This document shows positions 61,300-64,000 of a DNA stretch of 64,000 nucleotides, piece by piece. Source of the DNA: Symsagittifera roscoffensis (Eukaryota > Xenacoelomorpha > Acoela > Convolutidae); NCBI RefSeq assembly GCF_963678635.1, contig NC_087065.1:45295919-45359918 (forward strand). The letters are read 5' to 3'. Both the position numbers and the translations under genes were made by a program. A model generated the notes under the pieces. That model was not told the DNA's origin and did no database searches. It worked only from the letters and a program-made list of their open reading frames with translations. Every line of letters begins with the position of its first letter. Position 1 is the stretch's first letter.

Positions 61300-61706
61300 T
61301 GAGTTGGGATTGAAGTCTAAGTCATAGAGTAACTTCTGATAGGGTACACCGTCTGCTCGTCACGCTATCTTATTTTCGGCCGGATAGATTCGTGCAACTT
61401 CTTAGTCTAATACCGGTCTTAATCTTACTCTTATATCTCTTAGTCTCAATAGATCTTTAGTATACTGGTTTTGTTACGAGTCGGTCTCTTGGAAAAGACA
61501 ACTAAGTTAAAGACAACTGGTAAGTTAAAGACAACTTGTAAGTTAAACTCAATATGCTCCGGTGCTGAAATTACAAGTAATTTCAGCACTTACAAATAAA
61601 TGGGTTGTTAGTTAGATGGAGTGTGATTGGTTAGTCATTTATATTTTATAGGGATAAAATATCTAATTTATAACCAATAATAATATATAGTTTGGATCAG
61701 GTTCCA
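61300..61706 (-). repeat. Element 2 5' LTR
   Basis: 407 bp. Carries the same palindrome at 61562-61589. It contains a short triplication of a TAAGTTAAAGACAACT word (about 61503-61545) that is absent from its 3' partner, and lacks a ~29-bp segment present in element 1 LTRs. Confidence 0.93.
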
Positions 61707-63583
61707 CATTATAATTGGTCGAAAATTCAATTAGCTTAATCTACTTAACAACTTCCACTTTTTTTGAAAGGAAGGAGAGTGCTAAGTAGATCACTCCAAC
61801 CAGAGGCCACTAAATTAACCTAAATTCAACATTTTGATAACACTAAAATATCTACTACACTCCAAGGTTTAAATTTTTTTTGTAGCGCTCGATGTATTTG
61901 ATCAAATATTTCGTGCTTTTCCTACATTAAGACAATCAAATTTTTCGGCTGCTTGTGGAAAGCCTTATAGTCGAAAGGTTTTGGTAACAATAGTAGAAGT
62001 TGTTCAGAATCCTCAGATCTTGCTAACCTCTGGGTATAAAATAAAGAAAACGAAACAAAAAAAAATTAAGTTATTTAAAAAAAATAGTCCTTTTAACGAT
62101 TTTAGGAGTAACTCTGACGATTGACTGATTTATCTCAACGACTTCAAACACTTTTTGCAAAAACTTTATTTTTGCAACCATTTTACTCAAATCACGACTG
62201 AAAAGATGTTGAAATTATATCCCTTCATCTGAATTTTTTTTGTGAATTTTTTTTGCGCACGAAAACAAACCTTTTTAGCAAAAATAGTTATTTTCACTAT
62301 ATTTCACAAAACAAGAAAACAGTAAAACTTTTCACTTTGAATGTGTCAATGAAAAAGCACAAAAATATAATTTCCTGTTGCACAGCGAAAAACAATGGAA
62401 TTCGTCATGTAAGATTACGCGGTGTGATTTTACAGTAGGTGGTAATGTAGGATTTAGTTCATGTATTAAATATGAGAACTATAGTGCATGTAGTCATTTC
62501 ATTTTCAATCAATTGTACATGCTACTAAGATAGCTTTAGTAAAAATTTTACTCTGCTAGATGAATTGTTATTCAAATATCACTGACTAAGATTCGTGAAC
62601 AAATTAGGCGAGAAGACCTGGCCCCGAATTTTAGTAAAATAACTATTTTTCATAGTTAAGTAACTATTTTTGAGAAAACTGAGGAAATAATCTAATCAGA
62701 GAGATGCGTTTTGTTTAAACTAATTTTGCTAAAATTATCCAAAAAGCCGACAGTATTTTAAACTATACGCGAACGACAGGTTCACAAAGGCCTGTGATTC
62801 ATATGGTGAGGGAGTTGGTTAGATGCTGTTATTAACAAAACTGAAACTTTAAAAATTGGGTTGAAATATGAAAATCTAGAGTTTTCTCTCAGACTCACTA
62901 CATTTTTTCACGGAAAGTTCGTCGAAAAAGTTTTTTTGCCGCTTTTGCTGCAAGTTTTTGTGAAAAATGCAAGTTTGAATTAACTTTTCTCCAACTAATT
63001 CTCTGATTAATAAGGAACTATTTATTTAACTGAAATATTTCTTATGTAACTCAAATCCAGGGCCTGGTTAGGACTATGAATGATCGGTATCTTTCGCTCC
63101 TGATATCATTACGATATTATAGCTTTCTGTTTTCTCTGCCAAAAATCAAATTGGCAAAATAAAATTTTTCAATCAGTTGGCTTTTCATGAAACATTTAAA
63201 ATCTTGACTCCTAACCAGTCAGCCTGTACTGAAGTATTCTGGATAAAAATTGACTATAATATGCTTTTCATTGTCAATCTCCGCAAAAATCAGAAATAAA
63301 AAAAAACAACTAAGTACAATCGAAAAACAATGGAATATACTGTTTTTTTTTGACAAATCAATGTAAACCATTTTAATCGATTATGAATGATTTGTGCCAT
63401 TCTGCCAGATGGCACAGCGCAACCTTCCGACGAAGCACGAATCAGAGAGAAAAGGCCTTAACAGCAAAAAAGTGCTTGAAAGGAGGGTCGAATATTCTGA
63501 AATTTTCTATTTTTAAAATTTCGATTTTCAAGTTGATATTTCTCAGAAATACGAAAAACGGCCATTTTGACCAAAAAAGCTGA
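61707..63583. other. AT-rich region right of element 2
   Basis: No exon, RNA gene or recognisable transposon seen. Might belong to the same intron as 42213-45990 if the PG-repeat-like gene continues upstream. Confidence 0.35.
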
Positions 63584-63829
63584 GAAAATGAGAACAACGA
63601 AAAATATTGTGAAAAACAGTCGTACAAGAGACGGAAAATACGAAGCCTCTTATCGGGGCAACAACGCACGATAAGACACTTGTCAGCGGATACTAGTGGA
63701 GAAGGAAGCTTCAGTGGGGAAGGAGTATTCCACGGAACCCTCCCGGGACGCAAATTAGGAGAGATAAGAGCGTTATCGCTGGAATATTACGGGAGCGGAG
63801 GCTTGGTCACCCAGAGACTGTTTATGTGA
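63584..63829 (+). CDS. Exon-like ORF near the window end, unknown
   Basis: An 81-codon open stretch without ATG ending at TGA 63827-63829, GC-richer than its surroundings: basic first half (KQSYKRRKIRSLLSGQQRT), then Gly/Ser-rich (SADTSGEGSFSGEGVF) and LGEIRALSLEYYGSGG. Could be a terminal exon of a plus-strand gene, or a transposon-derived fragment. Family not recognised. Confidence 0.3.
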   Translation, partial: ENENNEKYCEKQSYKRRKIRSLLSGQQRTIRHLSADTSGEGSFSGEGVFHGTLPGRKLGEIRALSLEYYGSGGLVTQRLFM

Positions 63830-64000
63830 AGGGACTGTATAAAACTAACTATATAGCTACTTGGATGTCGTGAAACTTTAAATTAACACCGGTGTAACTT
63901 GATATTTTAGAATATGAGTAGCTAGAAAGAGGAAAGGGTCAATCCATCTCCAATGGATTTAAAATAGAACTGCCACACAAAAACATATTAAAATAGGTTA

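Larger units (their letters stand above)
45991..61706 (-). mobile_element. Element 2: 15.7-kb relative of element 1, deletion-bearing
   Basis: LTRs at 45991-46356 (366 bp) and 61300-61706 (407 bp) with the same termini as element 1; 4-bp target duplication CATT (45987-45990, 61707-61710). Same gene order on the minus strand as element 1, clearly diverged in sequence. It has lost, relative to element 1, about 1.0 kb of integrase C-terminus, 0.55 kb of connection/integrase N-terminus, 0.8 kb of RT/RNase H, and 1.5 kb of env N-terminus, and carries a 742-bp tandem duplication in gag. LTRs differ by many substitutions and indels, so it is the older insertion. Confidence 0.95.

Overview
This is an AT-rich, intron-rich window from an animal nuclear genome. 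Protein-coding exons stand out as GC-richer islands with GT-AG introns. Two host genes are of the cilium/sperm-tail type (a clear PPP1R42 orthologue and a sperm-tail PG-repeat-like gene), so the organism is a metazoan with motile cilia, probably an invertebrate. The phylum cannot be fixed from the sequence. A run of 200 Ns at 4987-5186 is a scaffold gap.

Layout. 1-4280: degenerate tandem repeats (about 655-680 bp period) and a dispersed repeat. 4284-5523 (minus): five exons of an unidentified coiled-coil protein, head-to-head with 7953-12462 (plus), a nine-exon PPP1R42 orthologue with a long low-complexity C-terminal tail. 12700-19279: non-coding repeats, including a 1,039-bp terminal-inverted-repeat transposon with a 3-bp target duplication nested inside an older dispersed repeat. 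19280-37887: element 1, an 18.6-kb LTR retroelement on the minus strand. 37888-40000: an exon-like ORF touching the insertion site, a tRNA-derived SINE and a GC-rich ORF with one in-frame TGA. 40063-42212 (minus): the last five exons of the PG-repeat-like gene. 42213-45990: AT-rich, probably intronic. 45991-61706: element 2, a 15.7-kb relative of element 1, also on the minus strand. 61707-64000: AT-rich sequence with one exon-like ORF.

The main discovery is the retroelement family. Each copy has TG...CA-type LTRs, a perfect 4-bp target-site duplication (ATAA and CATT), a primer-binding site two bases inside the LTR and a shared purine-tract region. Read on the minus strand the order is: LTR, PBS, a 77-codon leader ORF, a repeat-bearing leader, a very basic ~153-codon ORF0 that overlaps gag by 14-20 nt, gag (capsid and zinc knuckle), protease, reverse transcriptase, RNase H, integrase, a ~440-codon proline-rich ORF-A with one membrane segment, a ~865-codon envelope gene whose cysteine and membrane layout suggests the herpesvirus gB/chuvirus type, a ~536-codon ORF3 of unknown function, a small ORF4, then the purine tract and LTR. 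ORF-A, env and ORF3 are packed like an operon: 2 nt between ORF-A stop and env start, and a 4-nt ATGA overlap between env and ORF3, conserved in both copies.

Both copies are defective. Element 1 has scattered stops and frameshifts; element 2 has large deletions in pol and env plus a 742-bp tandem duplication in gag. Comparing the two diverged copies still shows which ORFs were under protein-level conservation. It is a candidate lineage of complex, retrovirus-like Ty3/gypsy elements with accessory genes.
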